The notes under the pieces: model-generated | Told to the model about the DNA's origin: nothing | What the model saw: only the letters and a program-made list of their open reading frames with translations | The model's database searches: none | Program-made: the position numbers and the translations under genes | Shown here: piece after piece, positions 27,875 through 37,962 of the stretch | Position numbering within the stretch: position 1 is the first letter of the stretch | How the letters are laid out: the number at the start of each line of letters is the position of its first letter | Assembly (NCBI RefSeq): GCF_904846345.1 | Contig: NZ_CAJHAJ010000006.1 | Location: 1-64,000 of the forward strand | DNA length: 64,000 nucleotides | Direction: 5' to 3' | Source of the DNA: Psychrobacter maritimus | GTDB lineage: Bacteria > Pseudomonadota > Gammaproteobacteria > Pseudomonadales > Moraxellaceae

Positions 27875-27891
27875 GGTGCGCCTAGCGCACC
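27875..27891. repeat. short palindromic intergenic hairpin
   Basis: GGTGCGC, CTA loop, GCGCACC. It resembles the short GC-rich hairpins that recur in intergenic DNA of many bacteria. There is no proper T run, so it is not a good terminator. Confidence 0.45.
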
Positions 27892-28093
27892 TGCTATATT
27901 TTATTATTTACCTTTAACTTATCTGCAGATTTACTCAAACTTTACTTGGCAAACAAGACGGTCAATTATAATTTCATCTTCTGATATTGAAAACGAAGCT
28001 CACCCGCTGTTGTCTTGTATCAATCGTATTACACCCCATAAACGTTCTTAATCTCAAATTCATATATCCCTGTTCAATTTACAAGGAATACTC

Positions 28094-29341
28094 TTGCCTA
28101 CTCAATTTTCTCAATCATCAACCAACCTCAACTCCCTCGCCCCACGCCTTCTCGACTGGTTTGCAATTAATGGTCGCCACGACTTACCTTGGCAACAGCA
28201 CCAAACCCATACGCCTAACCCTTATATCGTTTGGTTATCCGAAGTCATGCTACAGCAAACGCAAGTAACGACAGTGCTGCCCTACTTTGCGCGTTTTATG
28301 GAATCCTTTCCAACGGTACAGGATTTAGCCGCAGCAGAATGGGATATGGTGGCGGAGCATTGGGCGGGGCTTGGCTACTATGCGCGCGCGCGTAATTTAC
28401 ATAAAGGCGCGAAGCAATTGGTCGAAGTCATTAATGAGACGGGCGACTTTCCGCAAACCTTAGCCGGTTGGGAGGCGATATCTGGCGTTGGCCCGTCGAC
28501 CGCTGGGGCGATTATGGCGATGGGGCTACATCGCTATGGCGTTATCTGTGATGGTAATGTCAAACGCGTCCTGACACGCTGGGCAGCAATTGATGGCGAT
28601 ATAACTAAATCTGCCACTACTAAAGAGCTGTGGGCATTGGCAGAACGTCTAACGCCTAGAGAGAACTCAGGATTATTTGCGCAGGCGATGATGGATATGG
28701 GCGCAACTTTATGCACGCGTAGCAAACCTGCTTGCCTATTATGTCCGCTACAAGATGATTGCTTAGCGCACGCGCAGGGTCGCGAAACCGATTATCCGGT
28801 CAAAGCAAAAAAACAGCCCAAACCCAGTAAGTTTAGCAATGCCTTACTGATTAAAGATGCAGATGGCAATATCTTATGGCTACAGCGTCCCGATAACGGC
28901 ATTTGGGGCGGATTGTGGAGTTTGCCGCTAGAATTTGTAGAAAAGATTAGCGGCAAAGCTGCTGTTAAAAATACTGGCAAGAATATAGATAAAAAACTGC
29001 CGGAAGCGACTGCTGAGCAGCCTTTAGAAGTTGCTATTAATGAAAAAGTCTATGAAACAGAATTTACCACCGCTGAGCAAATTATCAATGAATGGCTGAT
29101 AAAGAATAATTTAGCAGCAGCACCAATGAATAAAACCTTACTTGATGACGCGCCTATTAAACATTCATTAACCCATTTCCATTGGTATTTAACGCCGCAA
29201 TCAGTGACTTTAAATAATGAGCAAACTGCAGAAATAACCCAAGCACTACAAGCAGCAGAGATTAATATTAATTGGTTAAATGCTGATGATGCACAAGCAA
29301 CGCTTGGATTACCACAAGCGATGGTTAAGATTTTAGAATAA
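28094..29341 (+). CDS. mutY: adenine DNA glycosylase
   Basis: Removes adenine mispaired with 8-oxoguanine. 415 residues. The catalytic Glu is E50 (SEVMLQQTQV). The helix-hairpin-helix GVGPSTAGAI (131-140) precedes the catalytic D153. C207, C214, C217 and C223 form the C-x6-C-x2-C-x5-C [4Fe-4S] site. A NUDIX-like C-terminal domain follows, with an unusually long Lys/Thr/Asn-rich insertion at ~295-345. The start is TTG at 28094, chosen because AAGGA sits 6 bp upstream and the first helix follows directly. Confidence 0.95.
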   Translation: MPTQFSQSSTNLNSLAPRLLDWFAINGRHDLPWQQHQTHTPNPYIVWLSEVMLQQTQVTTVLPYFARFMESFPTVQDLAAAEWDMVAEHWAGLGYYARARNLHKGAKQLVEVINETGDFPQTLAGWEAISGVGPSTAGAIMAMGLHRYGVICDGNVKRVLTRWAAIDGDITKSATTKELWALAERLTPRENSGLFAQAMMDMGATLCTRSKPACLLCPLQDDCLAHAQGRETDYPVKAKKQPKPSKFSNALLIKDADGNILWLQRPDNGIWGGLWSLPLEFVEKISGKAAVKNTGKNIDKKLPEATAEQPLEVAINEKVYETEFTTAEQIINEWLIKNNLAAAPMNKTLLDDAPIKHSLTHFHWYLTPQSVTLNNEQTAEITQALQAAEININWLNADDAQATLGLPQAMVKILE

Positions 29342-29370
29342 TGAGTGAATGCAACTAAATAACATTCATA

Positions 29371-29408
29371 AAAAAAGCGACTCACAATAAATCATGAGTC
29401 GCTTTTTT
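29371..29408. terminator. bidirectional terminator between mutY and tesB
   Basis: AAAAAAGCGACTCA (29371-29384) pairs with TGAGTCGCTTTTTT (29395-29408). It serves both convergent genes. Confidence 0.93.
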
Positions 29409-29441
29409 AATTTATAAAATACTAAAAACTTAAGACAGAAC

Positions 29442-30344
29442 TTAAGACTTCGGCACTCGTAAGCGCATCAAGCCTTCTTGTTGTACCGTTGCTACCAATC
29501 GGCCATCTTGCCAAAACTGCCCATGGTTCAGACCCATGGCATTGGATGTGGTATCACTCCACATGTCGTATAGCAGCCAATTATTTAAGTCAAACTCACG
29601 ATGAAAATGCATCGAGTGGTCGATACTCGCCGCTTGCAAACCACTGGTCATAAAGCTTACACCGTGCGACATCAGCCCCGTACCTACTAGGTAGAAGTCG
29701 GATGAAAATGCCAATAGTGCTTGCTGAATTGCTATGGGTTGATTGCCCAATTCACGAATACGCAGCCAGTTTGCTTGCTTGGGTTTCATCGGTTCTGGAT
29801 GAATAGGGTCACGCGGTTTGACCGGTTTAATCTCGACGTGACGACGACGCATAAAGCGCGCCTTAAGCGCATCGGGGACTTTACCGACATACTCTTCTTT
29901 TAAATCCTGCTCGGCAAGCAAATCCTCTGGCGGCGGATAAACGGGCATATCCTCTTGATATTCTAAGCCCTCTTCCATCGGTGAAAACGACGCAATCATC
30001 GAAAATATCACTTGCTCAACAGGCGCTTTACCGCGTACTTCTTTATATTGAATCGCCGTTACTTCACGCGCAGACAGGCTGCGGCCATCACGCAGGCGGC
30101 GTACTTTATAAATGACCGGCTGATTGATATCACCACCGCGCAAAAAATAGCCGTGCAGTGAATGACAGGGTTTGTCTTTATCCAGTGTATGCGCCGCTGC
30201 CATAATCGCTTGCGCCAGCACTTGCCCACCAAAAATACGACTGCCAACATAGTCGTGGCTTTTACCTTCAAAAACATCAGGGCTGACTTCAATAAGCGCG
30301 ACAGTAGCCAGCAGCTCATCTATCAGTTGCGGATAATCAGACAT
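29442..30344 (-). CDS. tesB: acyl-CoA thioesterase II
   Basis: Double hot-dog thioesterase that hydrolyses medium- and long-chain acyl-CoA. About 300 residues from the ATG at 30344. The longer frame up to 30398 adds 18 residues (MLIPRCLALLIRIRKRIV) with no sign of conservation, while AAGGAAAC lies just ahead of the shorter start. GGQVLAQAIMAA and HSLHGYFLRGGD mark the N-terminal hot dog. Asp in HREFDLNNWLLYDM, Thr in SDTTSNAMG and Gln in VATVQQEGLMR give the D-T-Q catalytic set. Confidence 0.93.
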   Translation of the reverse strand: MSDYPQLIDELLATVALIEVSPDVFEGKSHDYVGSRIFGGQVLAQAIMAAAHTLDKDKPCHSLHGYFLRGGDINQPVIYKVRRLRDGRSLSAREVTAIQYKEVRGKAPVEQVIFSMIASFSPMEEGLEYQEDMPVYPPPEDLLAEQDLKEEYVGKVPDALKARFMRRRHVEIKPVKPRDPIHPEPMKPKQANWLRIRELGNQPIAIQQALLAFSSDFYLVGTGLMSHGVSFMTSGLQAASIDHSMHFHREFDLNNWLLYDMWSDTTSNAMGLNHGQFWQDGRLVATVQQEGLMRLRVPKS

Positions 30345-30693
30345 GACGATACGTTTCCTTATTCTTATCAATAACGCCAAGCATCTGGGTATAAGCACCT
30401 AACGATATTGATCTCGATACCATATGCTTAAGCCAATACGGCGTTTTAATTTAAAATAATATGAAATGGCTTGCAGTAAACTACAAGATAACGCTTAGAG
30501 CGCGCAATAAATGACCAGTAAAACGATTGCTAAGAACTCATTATAAAGCGAAAAGCCAATCATCTTAACGAATATTAACGGCTTTGACTAGGCAGTTACC
30601 GCGCAATGTTAAGTCTAAAACAACTATCTAAGATAGTGTTAATAAATAAAAAACGAGATGCTTATTGCCATCTCGTTTTTATATTTGCCAAAT
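30345..30693. other. spacer between rapA and tesB
   Basis: 349 bp without a credible gene. It contains the rapA terminator at 30651-30680. The rest is AT-rich and should carry the tesB promoter, which I cannot place. Confidence 0.5.
30651..30680 (-). terminator. rapA terminator
   Basis: AAACGAGATG (30651-30660) and CATCTCGTTT (30669-30678) form a 10-bp stem with an 8-nt loop. T-rich sequence follows on the minus strand. Confidence 0.9.
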
Positions 30694-33582
30694 TTATGGT
30701 TTCACGGCCACGAGCACACGGATAGAGTCTGGTACTAAAGACAGATTACCCAATGCTTGCTCGCCTTGGGCTTTTAGCTGCTCTAGACGCTCAATCTCTT
30801 CTGGGCGGACGTTAGGATTGATGGTTTGCAAATGCTTTAGGCGTTTGATTTCACGTGACCACTGCTGGCTAAAACGCGCACTGGCTTGTTCACCAATCTC
30901 TGCTAACTGCTGACGGGCAATGTCTTCGGCTTCATAATAGCGCTGCTCAATCACATCGCCGCGTACTTTTATCACTTGGCGGGCGCGGTTTTTATCCAAA
31001 CGTTCAATATGCGGCATAATCATATCGGCGCTGATACGGGCGGATAAATCACTGCCCTGCTCACTGATAAAGACACGGATATTTTGTGTGGTCAAAGTCG
31101 CAGGTAAATTGAGCAATCTTGGCGCAATCGCTTCGACGCGGAAATTTACTTCAAGCAACACCATACCTTGCGGGACGGCAGCACTTTTTAGCATCGCAAC
31201 GGTGGTATTACCAAAGGTGCTGGTACTTGCCAGCTCATAAATCGCGCGCATCAACGGATGCTCGTGAGTGATAAATTCGATATCTTCACGCTGCAGCGCT
31301 TGCTCACGCTCAAAGGTCAAGGTCATACCATCTTCATCGCCAAGTGGCAGACCGTCGATATAATCGCTAATCTCAGTGCTATCAATTGGTGCAATCACCC
31401 ATGAACCATCACGTTGGATATTGTGGTCGATATTGGCGGAAGCAAAAAAGCGCTCGATAAATTGCGGCAATAAATTATGCCCATCAAAATCACGCATGGC
31501 ATCAGCAATACGCCCAGCGACACGCGGACGGCATGAGTTGTACTCTAAAAGACGATCGCGACCGGCTTGCAACTGCGCCTCAAGATCCAAACGCGTTTGT
31601 AGCGCGGCATCGATAATGTCTTGCAAAGTGGTGCGGTTAGCGTCGTTATCCGCGCCTTCAAGCATTGGCTTTAGGTCTTGGATATACTGCTCTTGCACGC
31701 TTTGGGCGGTCGGTGAAATCTGATTGAACATATTTAGCGCGTCGTTATACCACCGATATAGACGCTCTTGCGCCGTACCTTGTACATAAGGGACGTGCAG
31801 CATAATTTGCTGCGTTTGTCCGATACGGTCTAGGCGACCGATACGTTGCTCTAAGGTATCTGGGTTGGCAGGCAGGTCCCACAATATCAGCTGGCTTGCA
31901 AACTGGAAGTTACGACCTTCCGAGCCAATCTCCGAGCACAATAATATCTGTGCGCCTTCACTATCAGCAAAAAACGCCGCCGCTTGGTCACGCTCAAGCA
32001 AGGTCATCTGCTCAGTAAAAATGGCGGTTTTAATACCGGCATGCAGACGTAAGACGGCTTCTAAGCTTTCAACCGTCGCCCCACTACGGGCAATCAGCAA
32101 TACTTTTTTATGCTTAAGCTCACCCTTTAAGATATCAATCAACCACGGCACACGTGGGTCATCTTCTAACCAGCTACCGTCAGGTTGGTTTTCTTCACTC
32201 CATAGCTGCTCGCGCAATTTACCATTGGTTTGATAGCTATCGACCCATGCTTCAGGTAGCGGCAATGGATACGGCTGGCTGCTACGACCATAGAAGCCTT
32301 TGACACTTTCACGGGTATTACGGAATAAAATACGTCCCGTACCATGACGGTCAAGCAACTCATTAAGCGCATAAGTACGCAGTTTTTCGTCGTCATTAAT
32401 GTTTGCTAATTCATCGATACTAATAGTAAGCAGTTGACTTAACGCCGCAATTTGACCATCACTTAACGGCTTATCTTCGATTAAAACGCTCGCAACCGCT
32501 GCGGTTTCGGCAAAGGCTTCTTGACCGTCGATAAATTCATCCAAGTCATCAAAACGATCGGGGTCTAATAAACGCAGACGGGCAAAGTGACTTTGCGCGC
32601 CAAGCTGTTCAGGCGTCGCGGTTAATAGCATCACCCCCGGTGTTTCTTCAGCGAAGTCAGCAATCAAGTCATATTTATCATTGCCACCTTGCGCTTCATC
32701 CCAATGCAGGTGATGCGCCTCATCGACGACCAATAAATCAAAACCGGCTTCCATCGCTTGGTCATACAAGTCAGGATGGTCGAGCAATAAATCCATACCC
32801 GCAATAATACATTGCTCAGTAGCAAAGACGTTTTGCTCAGGGTCGTGCTCTTTAATCGCTGCCGTACGTACTAAATCAAATAAGGCAAAATTTAGATTAA
32901 AACGGCGGCGCAGCTCAATCATCCACTGATATTGCAAACTGTCTGGTACGAGGATTAATACGCGCTCAGCTTTGCCAGTCAATAGCTGCTGATGAATAAT
33001 CAGACCCGCTTCAATGGTTTTACCCAAACCGACTTCGTCAGCAAGCAAGACACGCGGCGCGATACGTTTCCCAACTTCATGGGCGATATACAGCTGATGC
33101 TCAATAATATCGACGCGCGCGCCCATTAGACCTTTAAGCGGATGACCCGCTAGCGCCGATTGCATACGCAAAATGTCTTGGCGCAGCTCGTACCAATCGC
33201 CACGCTCAATACGACCAGCAAGTAGACGCTCAAGCGGCTTTGCAAGCGTGATATTGGCCGCCAAACGGGTTTCCATAATGCCTTTTTCATGCTCATCGAC
33301 ACTGTATTTGAGCACGCCCATCACTTCTTCGACCGCGGTTACGGTATAGGTTTTACCGGCTTGGTCAGAAATGCTATCGCCTTCTTTGAACACCACGCGC
33401 GATAACGGCGCAGAGTTTTTTGCATAGACGCGGGTCTCTTCACTTTGTGGAAATAAGATATGTACACAGCGGTCATCAACATCGATGACCACCCCCAAGC
33501 CAAGCTCAGACTCCGTATCAGATAAATAACGTTGACCAACGGCAAATTCGGTGCTGTGCAATGAAGCGATAGAGATAGTCAT
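30694..33582 (-). CDS. rapA: RNA polymerase-associated ATPase RapA
   Basis: Swi2/Snf2-type ATPase that binds RNA polymerase and promotes its recycling after termination. 962 residues, against 968 in E. coli. Two Tudor-like N-terminal domains (~15-105) precede the helicase core. Walker A GLGKT is at 185-189 and DEAH at 287-290. Helicase C motifs include SEGRNFQFASQLILWDLP and QRIGRLDRIGQ. The RapA_C domain fills the end. It is a single gene with a long spacer upstream. Confidence 0.96.
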   Translation of the reverse strand: MTISIASLHSTEFAVGQRYLSDTESELGLGVVIDVDDRCVHILFPQSEETRVYAKNSAPLSRVVFKEGDSISDQAGKTYTVTAVEEVMGVLKYSVDEHEKGIMETRLAANITLAKPLERLLAGRIERGDWYELRQDILRMQSALAGHPLKGLMGARVDIIEHQLYIAHEVGKRIAPRVLLADEVGLGKTIEAGLIIHQQLLTGKAERVLILVPDSLQYQWMIELRRRFNLNFALFDLVRTAAIKEHDPEQNVFATEQCIIAGMDLLLDHPDLYDQAMEAGFDLLVVDEAHHLHWDEAQGGNDKYDLIADFAEETPGVMLLTATPEQLGAQSHFARLRLLDPDRFDDLDEFIDGQEAFAETAAVASVLIEDKPLSDGQIAALSQLLTISIDELANINDDEKLRTYALNELLDRHGTGRILFRNTRESVKGFYGRSSQPYPLPLPEAWVDSYQTNGKLREQLWSEENQPDGSWLEDDPRVPWLIDILKGELKHKKVLLIARSGATVESLEAVLRLHAGIKTAIFTEQMTLLERDQAAAFFADSEGAQILLCSEIGSEGRNFQFASQLILWDLPANPDTLEQRIGRLDRIGQTQQIMLHVPYVQGTAQERLYRWYNDALNMFNQISPTAQSVQEQYIQDLKPMLEGADNDANRTTLQDIIDAALQTRLDLEAQLQAGRDRLLEYNSCRPRVAGRIADAMRDFDGHNLLPQFIERFFASANIDHNIQRDGSWVIAPIDSTEISDYIDGLPLGDEDGMTLTFEREQALQREDIEFITHEHPLMRAIYELASTSTFGNTTVAMLKSAAVPQGMVLLEVNFRVEAIAPRLLNLPATLTTQNIRVFISEQGSDLSARISADMIMPHIERLDKNRARQVIKVRGDVIEQRYYEAEDIARQQLAEIGEQASARFSQQWSREIKRLKHLQTINPNVRPEEIERLEQLKAQGEQALGNLSLVPDSIRVLVAVKP

Positions 33583-34365
33583 AAGGCGATGTCTTTTGTA
33601 CTCAGATGATAAGAAAATAGATAGTTAATGAGGCAAGCTACGTTGACTGGCCAAGCTAGCATTACTGGCTCGATAGCTCGATGTCATTAATAAGCTGCTG
33701 GTCATTGGAGATATCAGCAACGCCCAACTTAAAAGCTAGGTCGATTGATAAAACAGACCATTATATAACGTTAGCGCCTAGATGAGTGCGTTAAGTTGAC
33801 TTTTCAAGAGCAGATTTTGCCAAGATTGCCGCAAAGCCAAGCATAAGTTGATCTTATAAAACAACAAGATAACGACTCGCAAGTAAACAAAAAATATTGC
33901 CATCATATAATTGTTGCTGTATTGTTAAAAAATGCAATAGGTTATTTCTTTATGCGGCTAATTTGGCTAAGTGTTTCTGATTAATCATCTCTGGGTAAGT
34001 GTCTCTGGCTAAATACCTCTGACTGAATCTCTACAATATTTAGCTGAGCCATATTGAAATGACTGTCTGCGTTGTCTAAGTTTACCAAGTACCTATTATC
34101 TATCATCTATATTTAAGCATTAACGGTATCTAATCCCACTTTTATAGATTCATGGTCATTATAGATTCATAGTCGTTATAGATGCAGTCTAAACGCTATA
34201 GAGATAGTAGTGCTTACTATAGTCCATTTAGTTATCACTTATAACATTATACATAATTATATTTTATGAGAGTGATGATAACTTTGAGTGTCATATCGCA
34301 TTAATCCCTTTAATCCCATTAACAATCTTCTTTGTGCTTCTTATCATCCAAGGACAAACCCCATC
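33583..34365. other. long divergent spacer between rapA and the kinase gene
   Basis: 783 bp with no reading frame worth calling. It holds a 17-bp tandem repeat at 34142-34192, and loose repetition of TCTCTG-type words around 33975-34035. Both divergent promoters must lie here. No clear -35/-10 pair stands out. Confidence 0.5.
34142..34192. repeat. 17-bp tandem repeat upstream of the kinase gene
   Basis: Two near-identical units, TTATAGATTCATGGTCA (34142-34158) and TTATAGATTCATAGTCG (34159-34175), are followed by a third, diverged copy to 34192. The array lies ~175 bp before the histidine kinase start. Confidence 0.7.
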
Positions 34366-36678
34366 ATGAGTGCCTCCAAAAAAGTTGGCTTTTTTAACCA
34401 AGTCAGTACCCAAGTGACGACCATTCTATTTATCGCTTTTGCGGTCGTACTGGCGGTCGTCGTCTATGTTGTTGATAAAGAAGGCTATGAGAAAATTCGC
34501 CTTGAGTCAGCAAAACTGGTCGCCGAGCGTGGTAATACAGCGGTCAATAGTATCTCAGCCGATATCAATCGCGTGATGCGTAGTGCCCTACTACTGCAAC
34601 AAAGCGCGCAAACGCTGCCACCGCAAGAAGCGATTTTGCAAGCTAGTACCGCCAATGCCTTTGATAAGCGCGATTATAACTTGTTAGGTAGTGGCGGCAT
34701 TTGGCCTGAAAAAGGCGCACTTGGTGTCAATGCTGCAACCCATCCGTTTTTAATGGTGCGTCAAAACGGCGATTATCAAGCGGTACTCAGCGACCCAAAC
34801 CCTACCAATCCTTATTATCAAGAAGATTGGTTTAGCGTTTTAAAATTGCTCAAACCTGAAAGCTGTATTTGGAACCATGTCCGCGCGAGCCAAACCAAAG
34901 GCGAGCTGGCAATGAGCTGCGGTGTTGCAATCGAGCGTGACAATCAGTTCTGGGGTGCCAGTACGGTTAACTTTACCCTAAACCAGCTACAAGAAAACAT
35001 CGTGAAGCTAAGCGAAAGCTCGGGCTCAGGTTATATTTTATTGCTGGATAACAGTGATAAAGTTATCGCCTCGTCTAACCCTGAACGCTTAAGCTATATT
35101 GATGAAGAAACCGGTACGCCGCTTGATATCAAACAAGTTATCAACGCTGACCCTGCTTGGAATCCGGTATTAAACTTCTTGGAAGCTCAGCGTAACGAGA
35201 CTATCGAGCGCGTTGCAGCTAGCGTATCGCCGCAAGTTCAGCAAGTATTGAATACGATTGATAAAGCAGAAACAGGTGATTCCAAAGGTTATTATTTGGT
35301 CAACTATGCCGCTTATCTAAATAATAGCGAAAACAAGCAAAACGCCATGGATAGTCGCTTATTGCAGAGCTTTGAGCTGACTAAAGACAACTTTTACAAC
35401 GGCAGTCAAGCGTATGTGTTTGAGATTCCTGAGACTTATTGGAAACTGATTGTTGTCCAGCCTGATGCTGAAATTAACGCTATCGCCGATAATCTCAGTG
35501 AAAACTTGATTAACTGGATTGCCTTGGCGCTATTAATCACAGCGGGTGTGATTTACTTTATGTTGACTTTCTTAGCCTTTAAACCGCTAAAAGAAACCAC
35601 TGATAAAATCTCGCAAGCGGAAAAGCTGATTAACGACAAGCAATATAATAAGCTGAGCGAGGTTAAATTCGCTGAAGGTCGCAACGAGATTGGACTGGTA
35701 AATGGCTCTATTAATGACCTATTAGACCGTATCCAATCTAACGAAGGTAAGCTTGCCAATATCAATCAGCAGCTAGAGATTAAAGTCGAAGAACGTACCG
35801 CTGAGCTGCAAGATACGCTAAAAGAGCTGAAAAACTCACAGCTGCAATTGATTCGTTCAGAAAAAATGGCGACGTTAGGTCAAATGGTTGCTGGTGTTGC
35901 TCATGAAGTAAATACGCCATTATCTTATGTGCAAAACAACCTTGAAATTATCGGACAGCTAACTGAGCAATACGAAGAGCTGATTGACCTGGTACAAGGG
36001 TTAAAAGCCGTTAAAACGGATGCCGCTGCTGATGGCAAAATTGACAAGCTATTGGCAGATATCGTCCGTGCTTCCGATGAAATCCAAGAAGATGATTTGT
36101 CCGCTGAGCTCAAAGAGCTGATTAAAGATTCGTTATTTGGCGTTGAGCAAATCACCGAGATGGTGCTTAATCTGCGTAACTTTGCCCGTCTTGACGAATC
36201 AAAAGTGAAAACCATCGATGTGCGCGAATGTATCGAAGCGTCATTGAAAATCGCTGGCAACTCTATCAGACATCAAGAGATTGTTACTGATTTTGCTCCG
36301 ACCCCTGAGATTAAATGCTCGCCGTCACAGATTAACCAAGTCTTGGTGAACTTGCTCAATAACGCCGCGCAAGCCATGGGAGAAAAACCGGATGGCAAAA
36401 TCGAAGTGCGGACGCGCTCTGATGACAGCAATGTCTATATCGATGTCAGCGACAACGGCAAAGGTATGAGCACAGAGATTCTCAATCAAATCTTTGAGCC
36501 TTTCTTTACCACTAAGGGCGCAGGCGAAGGTACTGGACTTGGCATGGCCATCAGTCAGCAGATTATGGAGCAGCATAATGGCGACATTCAAGCGGTCTCG
36601 ACCGAAGGCGTTGGCACCACCTTTACCTTAACGCTACCGATTGATAATGATTTAACGGAACAAAGCCTAGCAGCGTAA
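34366..36678 (+). CDS. sensor histidine kinase
   Basis: 770 residues from the ATG at 34366. An in-frame ATG at 34288 would add 26 residues with no conserved look, and AAGGA lies at 34350. A membrane helix (~16-36), a large periplasmic Cache-like sensor (~40-365), a second helix (~380-400), a HAMP-like linker and a coiled coil precede the catalytic part. H513 in VAHEVNTPLS is the phosphorylation site. NNAAQAM, DNGKGM and GTGLGMAI are the N, G1 and G2 boxes. The TPLSYVQNN form resembles HisKA_4-type kinases. The response regulator gene follows 83 bp downstream and is its likely partner. Confidence 0.9.
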   Translation: MSASKKVGFFNQVSTQVTTILFIAFAVVLAVVVYVVDKEGYEKIRLESAKLVAERGNTAVNSISADINRVMRSALLLQQSAQTLPPQEAILQASTANAFDKRDYNLLGSGGIWPEKGALGVNAATHPFLMVRQNGDYQAVLSDPNPTNPYYQEDWFSVLKLLKPESCIWNHVRASQTKGELAMSCGVAIERDNQFWGASTVNFTLNQLQENIVKLSESSGSGYILLLDNSDKVIASSNPERLSYIDEETGTPLDIKQVINADPAWNPVLNFLEAQRNETIERVAASVSPQVQQVLNTIDKAETGDSKGYYLVNYAAYLNNSENKQNAMDSRLLQSFELTKDNFYNGSQAYVFEIPETYWKLIVVQPDAEINAIADNLSENLINWIALALLITAGVIYFMLTFLAFKPLKETTDKISQAEKLINDKQYNKLSEVKFAEGRNEIGLVNGSINDLLDRIQSNEGKLANINQQLEIKVEERTAELQDTLKELKNSQLQLIRSEKMATLGQMVAGVAHEVNTPLSYVQNNLEIIGQLTEQYEELIDLVQGLKAVKTDAAADGKIDKLLADIVRASDEIQEDDLSAELKELIKDSLFGVEQITEMVLNLRNFARLDESKVKTIDVRECIEASLKIAGNSIRHQEIVTDFAPTPEIKCSPSQINQVLVNLLNNAAQAMGEKPDGKIEVRTRSDDSNVYIDVSDNGKGMSTEILNQIFEPFFTTKGAGEGTGLGMAISQQIMEQHNGDIQAVSTEGVGTTFTLTLPIDNDLTEQSLAA

Positions 36679-36761
36679 TCGCTAGGTTCTGTCTTATTTT
36701 AATTGCTATTTTAATGATTATATAAAGCTATAGCACTATTATTCATCATAAGGATACCATC

Positions 36762-37718
36762 ATGAATGAATTGGAAATGGAAACCCCTAGCGCCGCGTTA
36801 GGGTCTGAAGCAAAACCGAAGTTGGCGTTCATTGACGATGAACAACGTATTTTACGTTCGATGAAACTGCTGTTTCGTAAAACACATGACGTTTTTATCA
36901 CCACTGACCCGACTGAATATATCGACTATATCAAAAACAACCACGTACACGTGGCGGTCAGTGACCAGCGTATGCCTGAGCGCGTTGGTGTCGATATCTT
37001 GCGCGAAGTTAAAGAAGTATCGCCGTCTACCATGCGTATCTTATTGACCGGTTATGCTGATTTGAACGCCATTATCGGCTCTATTAACGATGGGGAGATT
37101 TATCGTTATTTGACCAAACCTTGTAAATCTGAAGAGCTGCTTGCCGTCGTCGGTCGCGCCACCGAAATCGCTTTGACCTATAACCCAGACGAAGACGCTG
37201 AGCAATTTGACAGCTCAGGCAACAAGCAAACGCTATTGGTCATCGATGAAACCAACGATCTGATTGAGCAAATACGTAAGCAGTTTTCTAACAGCTATAG
37301 AGTCCTGCATGCTAAAGGCTTAGAAGAGGCTTATGATTATTTGGCGAATGAAGATATTGGTGTTTGTATTACCGACATCAATGTCAGTGGCGAGAACATT
37401 GCGCCAATTATCTTTACCTTAAAACAAGATGCGCCGCACTTGGTGGTTTTAGTACAAACTGAATTCCAAGATGCAGGCTTGTTGATTGACTTGATTAATA
37501 AAGGTCAGGTCTATCGCTGCTTACCAAAACCAATGCGCGCCAGCTTACTTGAGATTAGCGTCAACCGTGCCTTTCAGCATCATACAAAACTGAAGGCCAG
37601 CCCTGAATTGGTGAAGCGCTATGAAGTCGAGCATGACCCTGAAAACGACGTGCGTATCGATTTAAGCAGTCGCGTACGTAGTCTGATTGGCAAATTGCGT
37701 AAGCGCTTTTCTTTATAA
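36762..37718 (+). CDS. response regulator with two receiver domains and no output domain
   Basis: 318 residues. Receiver 1 (~20-130) has D25/D26, phosphoacceptor D68 (SDQRMP), T96 and K119. Receiver 2 (~155-270) keeps D162 with E163, D205 (ITDINV) and K256 (LPKPM), so it may still accept phosphate, although the switch residue is unclear. The C-terminus is a short basic helix (RSLIGKLRKRFSL). No DNA-binding, HD-GYP or GGDEF domain is present. It follows the kinase directly and has AAGGATACC ahead of the ATG. Confidence 0.87.
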   Translation: MNELEMETPSAALGSEAKPKLAFIDDEQRILRSMKLLFRKTHDVFITTDPTEYIDYIKNNHVHVAVSDQRMPERVGVDILREVKEVSPSTMRILLTGYADLNAIIGSINDGEIYRYLTKPCKSEELLAVVGRATEIALTYNPDEDAEQFDSSGNKQTLLVIDETNDLIEQIRKQFSNSYRVLHAKGLEEAYDYLANEDIGVCITDINVSGENIAPIIFTLKQDAPHLVVLVQTEFQDAGLLIDLINKGQVYRCLPKPMRASLLEISVNRAFQHHTKLKASPELVKRYEVEHDPENDVRIDLSSRVRSLIGKLRKRFSL

Positions 37719-37761
37719 GCGTAAAAACGATATAAGCACAAAAATTCCTGTCGCAAAAAAT

Positions 37762-37797
37762 AAAACCTCTATTTCAACTTGAAGTAGAGGTTTTTTA
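37762..37797 (+). terminator. terminator of the kinase/regulator operon
   Basis: AAAACCTCTA (37762-37771) pairs with TAGAGGTTTT (37785-37794), extended by TTC/GAA in the loop and followed by T. Confidence 0.9.
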
Positions 37798-37880
37798 CTG
37801 TGCGCTTTTTGATGGGGTTTTTGACATGCTTTTTGACTAAACCCTGCAACGTGCTACATTAAGCCGATAACTATGTCAGT

Positions 37881-37945
37881 CTATTTAAAATGCAAGCCCA
37901 TTTAAAACGTACTCTATTTAAAACGTAACCTATTTAAAATAACAA
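37881..37945. repeat. four tandem 16-17 bp units with ATTTAAAA core
   Basis: Units begin at 37881, 37898, 37914 and 37930. Each carries C-T/C-ATTTAAAA, and the middle ones continue CGTA. They end 18 bp before the start of the dehydrogenase gene. A similar array lies at 40767-40826. Confidence 0.8.
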
Positions 37946-37962
37946 TGAGATAAGGAATCATC

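Noticed and set aside
27875-27891. Terminator after ylqF
   Set aside because: The GGTGCGC/GCGCACC hairpin has no real T run; treated as a short palindromic repeat.
34288-34365. Upstream start for the histidine kinase
   Set aside because: The extra 26 residues are not membrane- or signal-like and the AAGGA site favours 34366.
37881-37945. CRISPR-like array of ATTTAAAA units
   Set aside because: Units are only 16-17 bp head to tail with no spacers, and no cas genes are present.
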